The position numbers and the translations under genes were made by a program. Shown here one piece after another: positions 55,022 to 64,000 of a stretch of 64,000 nt of DNA. Source of the DNA: Flagellimonas taeanensis (GTDB lineage: Bacteria > Bacteroidota > Bacteroidia > Flavobacteriales > Flavobacteriaceae); the NCBI RefSeq assembly GCF_003584105.1, contig NZ_QXFO01000026.1, forward strand, positions 124,001 to 188,000, given 5' to 3'. The number at the start of each line of letters is the position of its first letter. Positions within the stretch are counted from its first letter, which is position 1. The notes under the pieces were generated by a model. The model searched no databases, was not told the origin of the DNA, and saw nothing but the letters and a program-made list of their open reading frames with translations.

Positions 55022-55274
55022 TTTTGATTGATGATGAATTAGAATGGTCAACAATTTAAGGAAATAAGAGGTTCAAAATGTTGTGGACAATGGGGTAAAG
55101 TAAGCCCCGATAATAGTTTACCTTTTAAAATTACAAAATAACCAATTGATTTTCAATGTTATAAATGGTATTTAACCTTTGACTGACTCATTGTTAAAAT
55201 TTTGCCAACATTTTTTATTGGAGAATACCATGGAAAAGGCCAACTTCGTAATTGACTAATTCAAAAACAAACAA

Positions 55275-58200
55275 ATGAAGACAAGGCTGAATGCAGTCCC
55301 AGTACTGCTATTTATGTTACTTGTGCAATTCTCGTTTGCACAAAACAAGACAATTACGGGAACGGTGACCACTGCTCCCGATGGTATGCCCCTCCCAGGG
55401 GCAAATGTTATCGTAAAGGGCACCACAACGGGTGTCCAGACAGATTTTGATGGAAATTATTCCATATCTGCGACTGCGGGACAAACGTTGGTCTTTTCGT
55501 ATTTGGGGTATAGATCCTTTGAGCAGGCTGTTGGAAACCGCTCCGTCATTAATGTAAGTCTTGAGGAGGATGCCCAAGCCTTGGAGGAAGTAATCGTGAC
55601 TGCGTATGGTACCAGTACCAAAGAAGCTTTCACAGGTTCTGCAAGTGTGATAGGCGCCGCAGACTTGGAAGTAAGGAATGTGACGTCACCAATTGCCGCC
55701 ATCGAAGGTAGGGCTACGGGTGTCCAGTTCACATCCGCTTCGGGCCAACCAGGATCATCACCGGGCATCGTGATTCGAGGTGTGGGAACATTAAATAGCT
55801 CATCGGATCCACTGTTTATAGTGGATGGTGTCCAATATGAAGGAGATTTGAACACCATTAACCAAGAGGATATCCAATCATTTACCATTCTCAAGGATGC
55901 CGCCTCAACATCGCTCTATGGTTCAAGGGCTGCCAACGGGGTGGTCATGATAACGACGAAGAGCGGTAAAAAAGGAGGGATAAAAGTAAATGCTTCCATG
56001 CAGTACGGTCTGGTTTCCAGAGGTATTCCAGCCTATGCTGAGGTTACTCCCGGTCAATATTACGAAACCATGTGGGAAGCCTTGAAGAATTCCAGTGCAG
56101 GCGGAGGTGATGCTGCCTATGCTTCTGCAAACATCTACAATAGTTTAGGCTACAATCCATTTAATGTGCCCAACGACCAAATTGTAGGTACAGATGGTCG
56201 ACTGAATCCCAATGCAAATGTGATTTATCAGAGTCTGGATTGGTACGATGTCATGGACCGGACCGGTGTTAGGCAGAACTATAATGTGAATGTTTCTGGT
56301 GGGGGTGAAGACCATACGGTTTTCTTTTCAGCGTCCTATTTGGATGAGGAGGGATTTGTGGTCACCTCAGGATTTGACCGTTTGACAACCCGTCTCAATG
56401 CGGAATTTGATGTAAGTGACCGTGTCAAGATTGGTGGTAGCGCCAATGTCACCATTACCGAAGCTGTGGGTCCAAGTTCTGCTGGAACGGGAAGTATCGT
56501 GAATCCCTTTGGTTTTGCAAAGAACATAGGTTCCATTTATCCAGTCTATGTCAATGACCTACAGGGAAACCTTGTACTTGATGCCGGAGGAAATCCGGTG
56601 TTTGATAATGGCGAAGGCTACTCTGAATATAATATTGGTTCAAGACCCTATAGCCAGGGTCGCCATGCGTTGCAAGAACTTTTGTTGAACGATGAACGGG
56701 ACAGGGACAATACCTATGGTTTCAGGTTCTTTACCGAGGTTGAGATTTTTGATGGACTTAGGGCCAGGATCAATTACGGACGAGATATCAATGAAGGCTT
56801 GGAAAAGGAGTATGAGAACAACATTATTGGAGATGCCCAGCCCACAGGAAGATACAGTGAAAGGAGATCTAGAAGACAAGTGGAAAACTTCAACCAGATC
56901 TTGACCTATACCAAGAGTTTCAATGATATCCACAATGTGGAGATTACGGCAGGACATGAAAGCTTTGAAAGGACTTTTTCTGGAAGCAACTCGTTGGCCA
57001 TTAGCCAGACTGCCGAAGGAATTTATGAGTTTGACAACTTTGCCACGCCTGTAAGCTTGGGAGGTTCCACTACGAACAAGACCTTGGAAGGCTACTTTAT
57101 GCGGGCCAACTATAATTTTGATAACAAATACTATATAAGCGGTTCTGCCAGAAGAGATGGTTCGTCCGTGTTCAGCAAGGAATCCAGATGGGGTACTTTT
57201 TATTCCGTTGGTGCCTCTTGGCGAATAGATCAGGAGAGCTTCATGGACAATGTATCCTTCATAGACCAGTTGAAGATTAGGGGCTCCTATGGTGAAGTGG
57301 GGAACGATGCCCTGGGCGACCCAGTGGATTATTTCATATCCCAGCCCAGATATTCCTTGACCTCCAATGCAGGTAACCCTGCAATCATCTATTCAGATAT
57401 AGGCAACTCTGCACTGCAATGGGAGACTATAGAGAGTTTCGATGTGGCATTGGAATTTACATTGTTCAATAATTTCTTGGATGGATCGGTCGAATACTAC
57501 AAGAGAAATTCCTCAGATCTGCTCTATGACCTGCCCATCGCATTGAGTAATGGTTTGAATACGGTCCCAACGAATATCGGGGACATGTACAATTCAGGTA
57601 TTGAGATCGGTCTTACCACACATTTGGTCAATCAGAATGACTTTAGGTGGGATGTTACCTTACAGGCATCAACGTTTAAAAACGAGATCACCAGTCTGCC
57701 CGATCCCTTCATCAATGGGTCAAAACGGTGGGCAGAAGGACGTTCACGATTTGATTTCTATCTATTGAGAACCGCAGGTGTAGATCCCGAAACCGGGGAT
57801 CAGCTGTTCCTGATGTATGAGTTGGATGATGATGGAAACAGTGTTCCCGTATTGGATGGGAACGGTGTCCAAGAAACCACCAATGACTGGGAGGAGACTG
57901 AAAGGGCCTATACAGGTGACAGCTCCATTCCCGATCTTTTGGGATCTGTCGCGAACAGTTTGAGCTATAAAGGATTTTCGCTCGACTTCCTAATTACCTA
58001 TGGTATTGGCGGCAAGATTCTGGACAACGGTTATTCTGCCATGATGCATAGTGGGGATTTCGGAGATTCATACCATCCGGATATCCTAAGGGCTTGGAGA
58101 CAACCAGGAGATATAACGGATGTGCCCAGATTGGAAAGTGGAAACCCAGATTTGGTCCGCACGCAATCCGATAGGTTCTTGACCGATGCCTCTTTCTGGG

Positions 58201-58415
58201 CGTTGAAAAATGTCAACCTTGGATATAGCTTCGGTGATAATATTGTGGAGCAGCTCGGTGTGGACAATTTGAGGCTTTCCATATCAGGTGAAAATTTGTT
58301 CCTAAAGAGCAAAAGGGATGGGTTGAATCCTCAGTTCAATTTAGCAGGGACACCTGAAGGTAACTCTTACAATCCAGCACGAATCATTTCTGTAGGATTG
58401 AACGTAGCATTTTAA
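55275..58415 (+). CDS. SusC/RagA-family TonB-dependent transporter (second locus)
   Basis: Outer-membrane importer of 1046 residues. It has a signal peptide (AVPVLLFMLLVQFSFAQ), a carboxypeptidase-regulatory-like domain (TITGTVTTAPDGMPLPGANVI) and a TonB-box region (EEVIVTAYGTSTKEAFTGSA). The plug contains ASTSLYGSRAANGVVMITTK and the C-terminal strand ends RIISVGLNVAF. It is only moderately similar to the 45015 transporter, so it is not a recent duplicate. The substrate cannot be read from the locus because no hydrolase is linked to it. Confidence 0.95.
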   Translation: MKTRLNAVPVLLFMLLVQFSFAQNKTITGTVTTAPDGMPLPGANVIVKGTTTGVQTDFDGNYSISATAGQTLVFSYLGYRSFEQAVGNRSVINVSLEEDAQALEEVIVTAYGTSTKEAFTGSASVIGAADLEVRNVTSPIAAIEGRATGVQFTSASGQPGSSPGIVIRGVGTLNSSSDPLFIVDGVQYEGDLNTINQEDIQSFTILKDAASTSLYGSRAANGVVMITTKSGKKGGIKVNASMQYGLVSRGIPAYAEVTPGQYYETMWEALKNSSAGGGDAAYASANIYNSLGYNPFNVPNDQIVGTDGRLNPNANVIYQSLDWYDVMDRTGVRQNYNVNVSGGGEDHTVFFSASYLDEEGFVVTSGFDRLTTRLNAEFDVSDRVKIGGSANVTITEAVGPSSAGTGSIVNPFGFAKNIGSIYPVYVNDLQGNLVLDAGGNPVFDNGEGYSEYNIGSRPYSQGRHALQELLLNDERDRDNTYGFRFFTEVEIFDGLRARINYGRDINEGLEKEYENNIIGDAQPTGRYSERRSRRQVENFNQILTYTKSFNDIHNVEITAGHESFERTFSGSNSLAISQTAEGIYEFDNFATPVSLGGSTTNKTLEGYFMRANYNFDNKYYISGSARRDGSSVFSKESRWGTFYSVGASWRIDQESFMDNVSFIDQLKIRGSYGEVGNDALGDPVDYFISQPRYSLTSNAGNPAIIYSDIGNSALQWETIESFDVALEFTLFNNFLDGSVEYYKRNSSDLLYDLPIALSNGLNTVPTNIGDMYNSGIEIGLTTHLVNQNDFRWDVTLQASTFKNEITSLPDPFINGSKRWAEGRSRFDFYLLRTAGVDPETGDQLFLMYELDDDGNSVPVLDGNGVQETTNDWEETERAYTGDSSIPDLLGSVANSLSYKGFSLDFLITYGIGGKILDNGYSAMMHSGDFGDSYHPDILRAWRQPGDITDVPRLESGNPDLVRTQSDRFLTDASFWALKNVNLGYSFGDNIVEQLGVDNLRLSISGENLFLKSKRDGLNPQFNLAGTPEGNSYNPARIISVGLNVAF

Positions 58416-58439
58416 ATAAAACAATAAAACATAATAGTT

Positions 58440-60083
58440 ATGTTAAGCAAAATAAAATTCATGTTATTCGTAATACTGGCTGTTACAATAACTTCTTGTG
58501 ACGAAGATTTTCTGGAGACAAAGCCGACAGATGCGATTTCTGCCAATGATGCACTTGCCACTGCAGAGAATATGGCGCTCATTTTGAACGGATTGCACCG
58601 TGGACTTTACGCCCAATCCCAGACCATACTCCCCGGTGGTGATTCACAAAGGGCGGGGAACCATTATTGGATACCTCTGGACGATAACTTGGCAGGAGGT
58701 GTGATCCACACGGCCAGCGCCAACAATTTGGGATGGCAGGATGAGACGAGATGGACTTCCCACACGCAAGAAACATCATTGACCGCAGAACTTCTGTGGT
58801 ACCATCGATACAATATCATCGCTAGTGCCAATGCCATCATCAACAAGGCCACCGATGGGAGCTTGGTGGAAGATGATAGGTTAAGGGAGATTTTGGGACA
58901 GGCCTACACCTATAGGGCCTACGCATACCTTTCATTGATCCAGCACTATGCGAAAGGTTATTTGATAGGAAACCCCGCTTCAGACCCAGGTGTGCCACTA
59001 TTGTTTGCTTCAGAAGCGCCTTTCACCAGTGCCCCAAGATCAACCGTACAGGAAATTTACGATCAAATGGAATTGGACATTGATGAAGCCATAGGCTATT
59101 TTGAGAATGCAACGGCCAGATCGACCGGTACAGCGGATGGAAAATCCCAATTGAACATAGATGTGGCCTACGGCCTTAAAGCAAGGATCGCCCTATCGAA
59201 AGGAGATTGGCAAACCGCTGCCGATGCTGCCGTCATGGCACGACAGAATTATCCATTGATGGACGAGGCCGATTGGAAATCTGGATTCAATACTACCTTG
59301 TTGCCAGAAGTTATTTGGGGGAGCAATGTGATCACCACGGAGACCACCTTTTTCCGTTCCTATTTCTATTTGATCTGTAACACCTTCAACGGAAGCCAGA
59401 ATAGGAACAATCCAAAAATTGTGGACAGGAGATTGTACGACCAAATTCCCGACACAGATTATAGGAAAGATGTGTTCTTGGCCGATGCACCCAATACCAA
59501 TAGTTCAGCATCCAACGGGCAAGGAGGCTTTGGCAACGATCCCAACTATGATAACGAGGCCGAATTCGATGCCAAAAGACAGGAATATGAAGATTTGTAT
59601 GGTTGGACCAGTGCACACAACGAACATCCCTATATGCAGGTGAAGTTTTTGCAAAAAAACCCAGGGACTACCGATCCTGATGACATCATCTACATGCGCT
59701 CTGCCGAAATGTACCTGATCGAGGCGGAGGCAATGGCCATGATGAACGACATACCTGGGGCCCAAGCAGCTCTGGAGCCTTTGGGAACTGCAAGGGACAG
59801 CAACTATGACGTTTCCATCTACAATACCCAAGAATCTTTGATGGAACACATCAAGTTCCAGAGAGGGGTAGAGTTGTATGGAGAAGGTTTCCTATATACG
59901 GACAAGATCCGTTGGGACGAAGGAATAGACCATGCTGCCAATGGAGGTTCTGGAGCGTCAGCGGTGCTCTACCAAAACGGTTTCCAACAGGATAGGCCTT
60001 CGGTCAATGATGATTGGATCTTTAAGATCCCACAAAAAGAGATCGATGCCAATCCAAATCTAGGGCCTGGAGATCAGAATTAA
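58440..60083 (+). CDS. SusD/RagB-family lipoprotein (second locus)
   Basis: Surface lipoprotein partner of the preceding SusC, 547 residues. The signal peptide ends FVILAVTITSC followed by DEDFLETKPTDAIS, a classic SusD opening. Helical repeats include LREILGQAYTYRAYAYLSLI near residue 148, and the C-terminal MRSAEMYLIEAEAMAMMND and LMEHIKFQRGVELYGEGF are typical. It lies 24 bp after susC; a perfect terminator follows. Confidence 0.95.
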   Translation: MLSKIKFMLFVILAVTITSCDEDFLETKPTDAISANDALATAENMALILNGLHRGLYAQSQTILPGGDSQRAGNHYWIPLDDNLAGGVIHTASANNLGWQDETRWTSHTQETSLTAELLWYHRYNIIASANAIINKATDGSLVEDDRLREILGQAYTYRAYAYLSLIQHYAKGYLIGNPASDPGVPLLFASEAPFTSAPRSTVQEIYDQMELDIDEAIGYFENATARSTGTADGKSQLNIDVAYGLKARIALSKGDWQTAADAAVMARQNYPLMDEADWKSGFNTTLLPEVIWGSNVITTETTFFRSYFYLICNTFNGSQNRNNPKIVDRRLYDQIPDTDYRKDVFLADAPNTNSSASNGQGGFGNDPNYDNEAEFDAKRQEYEDLYGWTSAHNEHPYMQVKFLQKNPGTTDPDDIIYMRSAEMYLIEAEAMAMMNDIPGAQAALEPLGTARDSNYDVSIYNTQESLMEHIKFQRGVELYGEGFLYTDKIRWDEGIDHAANGGSGASAVLYQNGFQQDRPSVNDDWIFKIPQKEIDANPNLGPGDQN

Positions 60084-60116
60084 TGCCTAGCACCGATCAA
60101 TTGGAAGATCATAAAC

Positions 60117-60148
60117 AAAGCCCTTTATCCATATGGATAAAGGGCTTT
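60117..60148 (+). terminator. Terminator of the second SusC/SusD operon
   Basis: A perfect 14-bp stem (AAAGCCCTTTATCC / GGATAAAGGGCTTT) around ATAT, 33 bp after the SusD stop; T-rich sequence follows. It may also act for the convergent gene at 60196. Confidence 0.9.
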
Positions 60149-60195
60149 TATATTGATGTGGATATTCAATGACTGCCAATTGACATAGTCATAAA

Positions 60196-60969
60196 TCATT
60201 TTTTGAACCAATAGATGCTTCCAAACTTGGAGGGATCAAAGTCTTCATCGGAAAGATCTGGAGTGGTATCGACTTGGTTGTACCTCTCGGTCTGGATGAG
60301 CTTTCCATCCAACCAAAACTCAATCCAAGTTTCTATTCGATGACCACCAAAGTCCTTATAACCATCGTACCGTACTTCATATAGTTCACCTTTCTTTCCC
60401 TTGCTAAATCTCCGGACCGCATGTAGTTCCTTTGCATCCAACCAAATTTGAGGCTTGGAATGCTCGCCCTCTTTGGCCCCGATGATGAAGATGGGCCTGT
60501 CTTGGTAAGTGGACTTGGTAAAGGTGTCGGTGTCTATCCCGAGTTTTTGGAGCCTGTTGATGGTTTCCTCTACCGAATAGTAGTGAAGGCCCCCCTCCAG
60601 AATCAGGAATTCTTGCATCTCCGGCCCCTTGTGCACTAGCTTGTTTCCCCTGAACACATAAATGCTGTCATTGCGATTGATATTGGCATTGCCTTTTTCA
60701 GGGTCGCCAAAATCTATCCTGAAGTCTTTTGGGTAACGTATGGCTTCATACCAAGTTGTAGTATCCTTAGGTTTACCCTGGTCATTAAAATGGATGGTTT
60801 CCTGTACAAAAGTGAATGCCCTGAGATGATTTTCCTCATTTTCAGTCTTTATATGGGTAATCAGGCTCGCTGTTGAATCAATGGAAAGGTCTTTGTCAAA
60901 CGGAGTGAAAGTGAGGATTGAGACAGTAGCCGTAACAATCAATATGGCTTTTTCGAGTATAGGTTTCAT
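60196..60969 (-). CDS. Exported protein of unknown function (LolA-like fold suspected)
   Basis: A 257-residue protein with an N-terminal hydrophobic signal (AILIVTATVSILTF). The body has the pattern of outer-membrane lipoprotein-carrier-like domains: YEAIRYPKDFRIDFGDPEKG, RNDSIYVFRGNKLVHKGPEM, RPIFIIGAKEGEHSKPQIWL, DAKELHAVRRFSKGKKGELY and RYDGYKDFGGHRIETWIEFW. No cysteines or catalytic motif were found. Function unknown. It has a well-formed promoter (60995-61023). Confidence 0.72.
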   Translation of the reverse strand: MKPILEKAILIVTATVSILTFTPFDKDLSIDSTASLITHIKTENEENHLRAFTFVQETIHFNDQGKPKDTTTWYEAIRYPKDFRIDFGDPEKGNANINRNDSIYVFRGNKLVHKGPEMQEFLILEGGLHYYSVEETINRLQKLGIDTDTFTKSTYQDRPIFIIGAKEGEHSKPQIWLDAKELHAVRRFSKGKKGELYEVRYDGYKDFGGHRIETWIEFWLDGKLIQTERYNQVDTTPDLSDEDFDPSKFGSIYWFKK

Positions 60970-60994
60970 GGCCTTGTTTTAATGTTAAACTTTT

Positions 60995-61023
60995 CAAAAA
61001 TAGGAAAGCGATGATGTAACAAA
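60995..61023 (-). promoter_or_regulatory. Probable promoter of the LolA-like gene
   Basis: On the minus strand: TTTG (61020-61023), a 17-bp spacer, then TATTTTTG (60995-61002), an exact TAnnTTTG. It ends 25 bp before the ATG at 60969. This is the best full promoter match I found in the window. Confidence 0.6.
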
Positions 61024-61066
61024 TTGTAGTTTTTGGACACTTTATTGATGAGATAGGCCAACTTAT

Positions 61067-61909
61067 ATGTACTTCAAAGAATATCATCCATCCCCCTGCT
61101 TGTCTAAGTACATAGACAGCTATTTCATGGTGGATACGGCCAATATCTATGAAGACATTACCGATTTGGTGGTCCCCGATGGAACTTTTGGGCTCTTGTT
61201 TGTGGATTCCCAGAAGACCATCAAGCGAAATATGGCCATAGACACCCCTCCCATTACGCTAAAGAGGACTTCAGTGTTTGGACAGAAGACCAAGCCCGTA
61301 AATTATTATTTCACAAAAGGGAATGCCCATTACTTTGGCGTCAAGATAAATCCTGCAGGATTGGCCCTGTTTTTGGACCAGAGCTTGAAGGAGTTCAAGA
61401 ATCTCTTTGTGGAAATAGACTTGCTGGGAAATGGAAAATTGACCGAGATCGAGGATAGGGTGTTGGCCGCCAATGGGATTGAGGAAAAGATAAGGATCGT
61501 CGAGGGCTTTGTGGCAGAACGCTTGAAAATATTAAGATACAACCCGGACTATATCCTGTTTGTGAACATCGTCAGCTTTATAAAGGAGCATAAAGGCGAG
61601 ATACGATTTGATTTTCTCGCCAACCATTTTAATGTCAATTACAAGAAAATAGAACGCTTGTTCCATAGATTTCTGGGAGTTACCCCCAAAATCTATATGA
61701 GGATCGTCAGGTTCAATGCCGCGATCCATTATTTCTCCAAACATAACAACAACTTGACAGAATTGGGATACCGTCTCGGTTTTTTCGATCAATCCCATTT
61801 CATTCGGGAGTTCAGGACATTTACCTCTTTGAGCCCAAGTGAGTTTCTCTCCAAAAAATTTTCAAATTCGGAAGAGACGTGCCTTAAACTCATCTCCAAT
61901 CAGTGGTGA
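61067..61909 (+). CDS. AraC-family regulator with DUF6597-type N-terminal domain
   Basis: A 280-residue cytoplasmic regulator. The N-terminal half (EYHPSPCLSKYIDSYFMVDT, LVVPDGTFGLLFVDSQ, YYFTKGNAHYFGVKINPAGL) matches the DUF6597 type found in many AraC proteins. The C-terminal AraC domain contains RFDFLANHFNVNYKKIERLF and LTELGYRLGFFDQSHFIREF, ending SLSPSEFL. It is divergent from the gene at 60969; the ligand and targets are unknown. Confidence 0.87.
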   Translation: MYFKEYHPSPCLSKYIDSYFMVDTANIYEDITDLVVPDGTFGLLFVDSQKTIKRNMAIDTPPITLKRTSVFGQKTKPVNYYFTKGNAHYFGVKINPAGLALFLDQSLKEFKNLFVEIDLLGNGKLTEIEDRVLAANGIEEKIRIVEGFVAERLKILRYNPDYILFVNIVSFIKEHKGEIRFDFLANHFNVNYKKIERLFHRFLGVTPKIYMRIVRFNAAIHYFSKHNNNLTELGYRLGFFDQSHFIREFRTFTSLSPSEFLSKKFSNSEETCLKLISNQW

Positions 61910-62137
61910 TGGATGGTCATGGGATTGAGCCCTTCTGCCATTTATAGGTAATTTTTTTCTGTCTAATTTGTACAATCCATGATTTAGAAGCCTTATTATC
62001 TTTAACCTTCGTCCTGAACGATTTTAAATTGAATGAAAGGAAGAATTGGTCAGGGGCTGGTTTTCGGCCACCATGAAAAAGGATAAGGGACAGTGGCATT
62101 TGGTCACGGACCATTCCAGCTAAAAACAAAGATTTGG

Positions 62138-63601
62138 ATGAGAAAACAAGTGACTTGTTGGGCCGTTTGTGCCCTGACTATTTTTTCCTGCCAAAGAAGG
62201 GAACAGGTAAAGGGCGACTTGCTCATAAAGGATGTCCAAATTGTGGATGTGGAAAGCGGCAAGATTTTACCCAGGAAGAACATAGTGGTGACAGGACAGC
62301 GGATTGTCCGCATCGATAGCATAGGGTCAGCAATCGATTATGAAGTGGCCCAGACCTTTGAGGCTTCGGGAAAATACATCATGCCCGGATTGTGGGACAT
62401 GCATGCCCATCCCGATGATCCCGAAGTATGGCGTATGGATCCCCAACCGGAAAAGCGTGACCTCTTGCTTCCCCTTTTTGTGGTGAATGGGGTAATGGGC
62501 ATAAGGGACATGGCCGGATCTTTGGATGTGGTCAAAACATGGCGGGAAAAATACAGGTCCAGGGAACTATTGGTCCCAAAAATCTATGCAGGAGGTCCTT
62601 TGTTGGACGGACCCGACCCCATGTGGGACGGTTCTGTGGGCATAGACTCCCCGGAACAAGTCAAGCATGTGGTGGATTCCCTTATTGTTGAAGGTGTGGA
62701 TTTTTTGAAAGTATATTCCTTACTGCCCCGCGACATTTATTTCCAACTGAGCCAGTATGCCAATGAAATAGGTTTTCCGTTCGTTGGTCATGTCCCATTT
62801 ACCGTATCTCCATCGGAAGCAGCAATGACCGGCATGAAAAGCCAGGAACACTTATTGGAAATCCTTAAGGAATGTTCGGACAGGCCTTCTGGGGAATTCA
62901 TGGAAGGAATCAGAAAAATGAAGAATGGTATTGACCGATCCAACGCCATGAATGCGCATAGACTTTCCACTTTTGATGAAGTGAGGGCAGATTCTTTATA
63001 TAGTCTGTTCGTACAGGAGAAAATCTGGCACTGCCCAACACTCAGCATGTGGAGAAAAAATGCCTGGTATGAAGAAGAGCTTTCCAAGGATAAAGCACTG
63101 CTTGCATTCCTGCCCCAATACCTGCAAGCATATTGGACACCCGAGGTCAATGACCATTTGACCCATCGAGACAATGAAGAATTCATCGAGACCAAGAAAA
63201 AATTGTATTCCCTTTACCCACAAATGGTAAAACGAATGCATGAAAAAGGGGTCATGCTGTTGGCGGGTACCGATATGGGGGCCAATCCTTTATGTTTTCC
63301 AGGAGTGGGCGTGCACAACGAACTGGAAGATTTTGTCCAAGCAGGACTGAGCCCTGCAGAGGCATTGAGGACAGCTACCATCAATCCTGCGCTGTTCTTT
63401 GGCATCAAAGCAGATCACGGTACTGTGGAGGTCGGGAAAATTGCCAATTTGGTGTTGTTGGACAATGACCCGCTGGGCAATATCCAGAATATCCGGGCAA
63501 TAGATGCCGTGGTGTACGATGGGGTTTTGATAGATGCCACAGGGATTGAAAAAATCAAGAAAAACATCCAGAACGCCCATAAGGGAACATTGGATCGGTA
63601 G
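62138..63601 (+). CDS. Amidohydrolase-family lipoprotein
   Basis: A 487-residue metal-dependent hydrolase exported as a lipoprotein. The ATG at 62138 gives the signal CWAVCALTIFSC. The TIM-barrel signatures are present: DMHAHPDDPE for the first two metal His (near residue 100), VDFLKVYSLLPRD with the bridging Lys, VGHVPFTVS for another His, and LLAGTDMGAN with the catalytic Asp near residue 390. It ends with the imidazolonepropionase-like NPALFFGIKADHGTVEVGK. It resembles exported prolidase/imidazolonepropionase-like enzymes; the substrate is unknown. Confidence 0.9.
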   Translation: MRKQVTCWAVCALTIFSCQRREQVKGDLLIKDVQIVDVESGKILPRKNIVVTGQRIVRIDSIGSAIDYEVAQTFEASGKYIMPGLWDMHAHPDDPEVWRMDPQPEKRDLLLPLFVVNGVMGIRDMAGSLDVVKTWREKYRSRELLVPKIYAGGPLLDGPDPMWDGSVGIDSPEQVKHVVDSLIVEGVDFLKVYSLLPRDIYFQLSQYANEIGFPFVGHVPFTVSPSEAAMTGMKSQEHLLEILKECSDRPSGEFMEGIRKMKNGIDRSNAMNAHRLSTFDEVRADSLYSLFVQEKIWHCPTLSMWRKNAWYEEELSKDKALLAFLPQYLQAYWTPEVNDHLTHRDNEEFIETKKKLYSLYPQMVKRMHEKGVMLLAGTDMGANPLCFPGVGVHNELEDFVQAGLSPAEALRTATINPALFFGIKADHGTVEVGKIANLVLLDNDPLGNIQNIRAIDAVVYDGVLIDATGIEKIKKNIQNAHKGTLDR

Positions 63602-63912
63602 CAGGAAGTTTTTAACTGGTCCCCATTCTTTTACAATGATGATGAATTGACAGTCAGCTATGATACAAACGTCAATTTAAGCTCCAACTAGATTATCCTA
63701 AGAGTCACTTTCCAATTTATATTTCAATTTAAACATAAGTGAGGCTTTACTCGGAAAAATGCATGAGGAGGTTCTTTACACATAAGCAAGGGTGCATTTC
63801 CAAATGCCAAAACATGAGAAACGCATGCTGAAAAAGAGTAGACCGCAAAAGCGTCTAATAAATACAATTATTGAAGCGGCCTGGTCCCTACATTTCCTTC
63901 CTAAAAAATCAA
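63602..63912. other. 311-bp intergenic region
   Basis: AT-rich spacing between the amidohydrolase gene and the next start. No hairpin terminator, promoter with both elements, RNA gene or convincing coding frame was recognised. Confidence 0.5.
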
Positions 63913-64000
63913 ATGAACGACACCATGAAATCATGTGCAATAAAACTGATGGCCACCTGTAATGATTATACCATATTGATCTTACGGCTGGTTTTGGGCG
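63913..64000 (+). CDS. DoxX-like membrane protein (partial, N-terminus only)
   Basis: The last 88 bases open a frame starting MNDTMKSCAIKLMATCNDYT and continuing ILILRLVLG. The LLRLVLG-type start of the first helix is typical of DoxX family membrane proteins. Another ATG at 63925 is possible. The rest lies beyond the window, so the assignment is tentative. Confidence 0.5.
   Translation, partial: MNDTMKSCAIKLMATCNDYTILILRLVLG

Noticed and set aside
63825..63962. 45-codon frame (MLKKSRPQKRLINTIIEAAW...) before the DoxX-like start
   Set aside because: Overlaps the DoxX-like start in another frame and has no family pattern or promoter; chance frame more likely.

Overview
The window is about 64 kb of chromosome from a Bacteroidota bacterium, almost certainly a marine Flavobacteriaceae. 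This rests on a complete gldKLMN type IX secretion/gliding locus, two SusC/SusD pairs, acidic residues just after several lipobox cysteines, and several TAnnTTTG-type promoters without obvious Shine-Dalgarno sequences. Base composition and product style would suit Muricauda/Allomuricauda-like genera, but the genus is a guess. I saw no rRNA, tRNA, CRISPR array, prophage or insertion sequence.

Layout. (1) 1-3389, minus strand: the rod-shape operon mreB-mreC-mreD-mrdA, with mrdA cut by the window edge at its predicted catalytic serine. (2) 3442-5525, minus: purH and a GAF-type free methionine sulfoxide reductase. (3) 5647-17068, plus: a copper/heavy-metal resistance cluster holding a HYC_CC_PP protein, a CusA-type RND pump, a TolC/CusC-type channel, a small metal-binding lipoprotein, an AraC regulator with an N-terminal MxCxxC metal motif, a CopA ATPase, a PepSY membrane protein and a CusB-type adaptor. 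A 32-residue Lys/Ala-rich peptide gene follows. (4) 17363-24172, minus: groES-groEL, then miaB, a sigma-54 activator, lptE, a TPR-like protein and secG. (5) 24302-34921, plus: a membrane protein, an LVIVD-repeat lipoprotein, topA, a metal-ligand-depleted arginase-family protein and gldK-gldL-gldM-gldN. (6) 35040-39794: FAD oxidoreductase, DUF983 protein, ABC-F ATPase, leucine-rich-repeat protein and a small CPXCG protein. (7) 39907-51054, minus: a beta-glucan (laminarin-type) utilisation locus made of a propeller/LuxR sensor-regulator, SusC, SusD, a multi-module surface glycan-binding lipoprotein and a GH16 glucanase. (8) 51174-60083: MFS exporter, two AraC regulators (one membrane-bound, one apparently truncated), and a second SusC/SusD pair divergent from the membrane AraC gene. 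(9) 60196 to the end: a LolA-like protein, a DUF6597-type AraC regulator, an amidohydrolase lipoprotein and the start of a DoxX-like gene.

How the genes work together. The copper cluster covers cytoplasmic export (CopA), periplasm-to-outside efflux (CusA/CusB/CusC type) and probable metal sensing by the MxCxxC-AraC protein; four copies of the same short heavy-metal-binding module occur in three of its proteins. In region 7, SusC/D and the binding lipoprotein would capture and import glucan fragments made by the GH16 enzyme, with the propeller/LuxR protein as the likely inducer-responsive switch. The gld genes encode the core T9SS motor. The arginase-like gene beside them has lost three of the six canonical Mn ligands and is the most interesting single anomaly. 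No clearly novel multi-gene system is evident; the best leads are that arginase-like protein, the MxCxxC-AraC regulator, the short basic peptide gene and the paired AraC genes.
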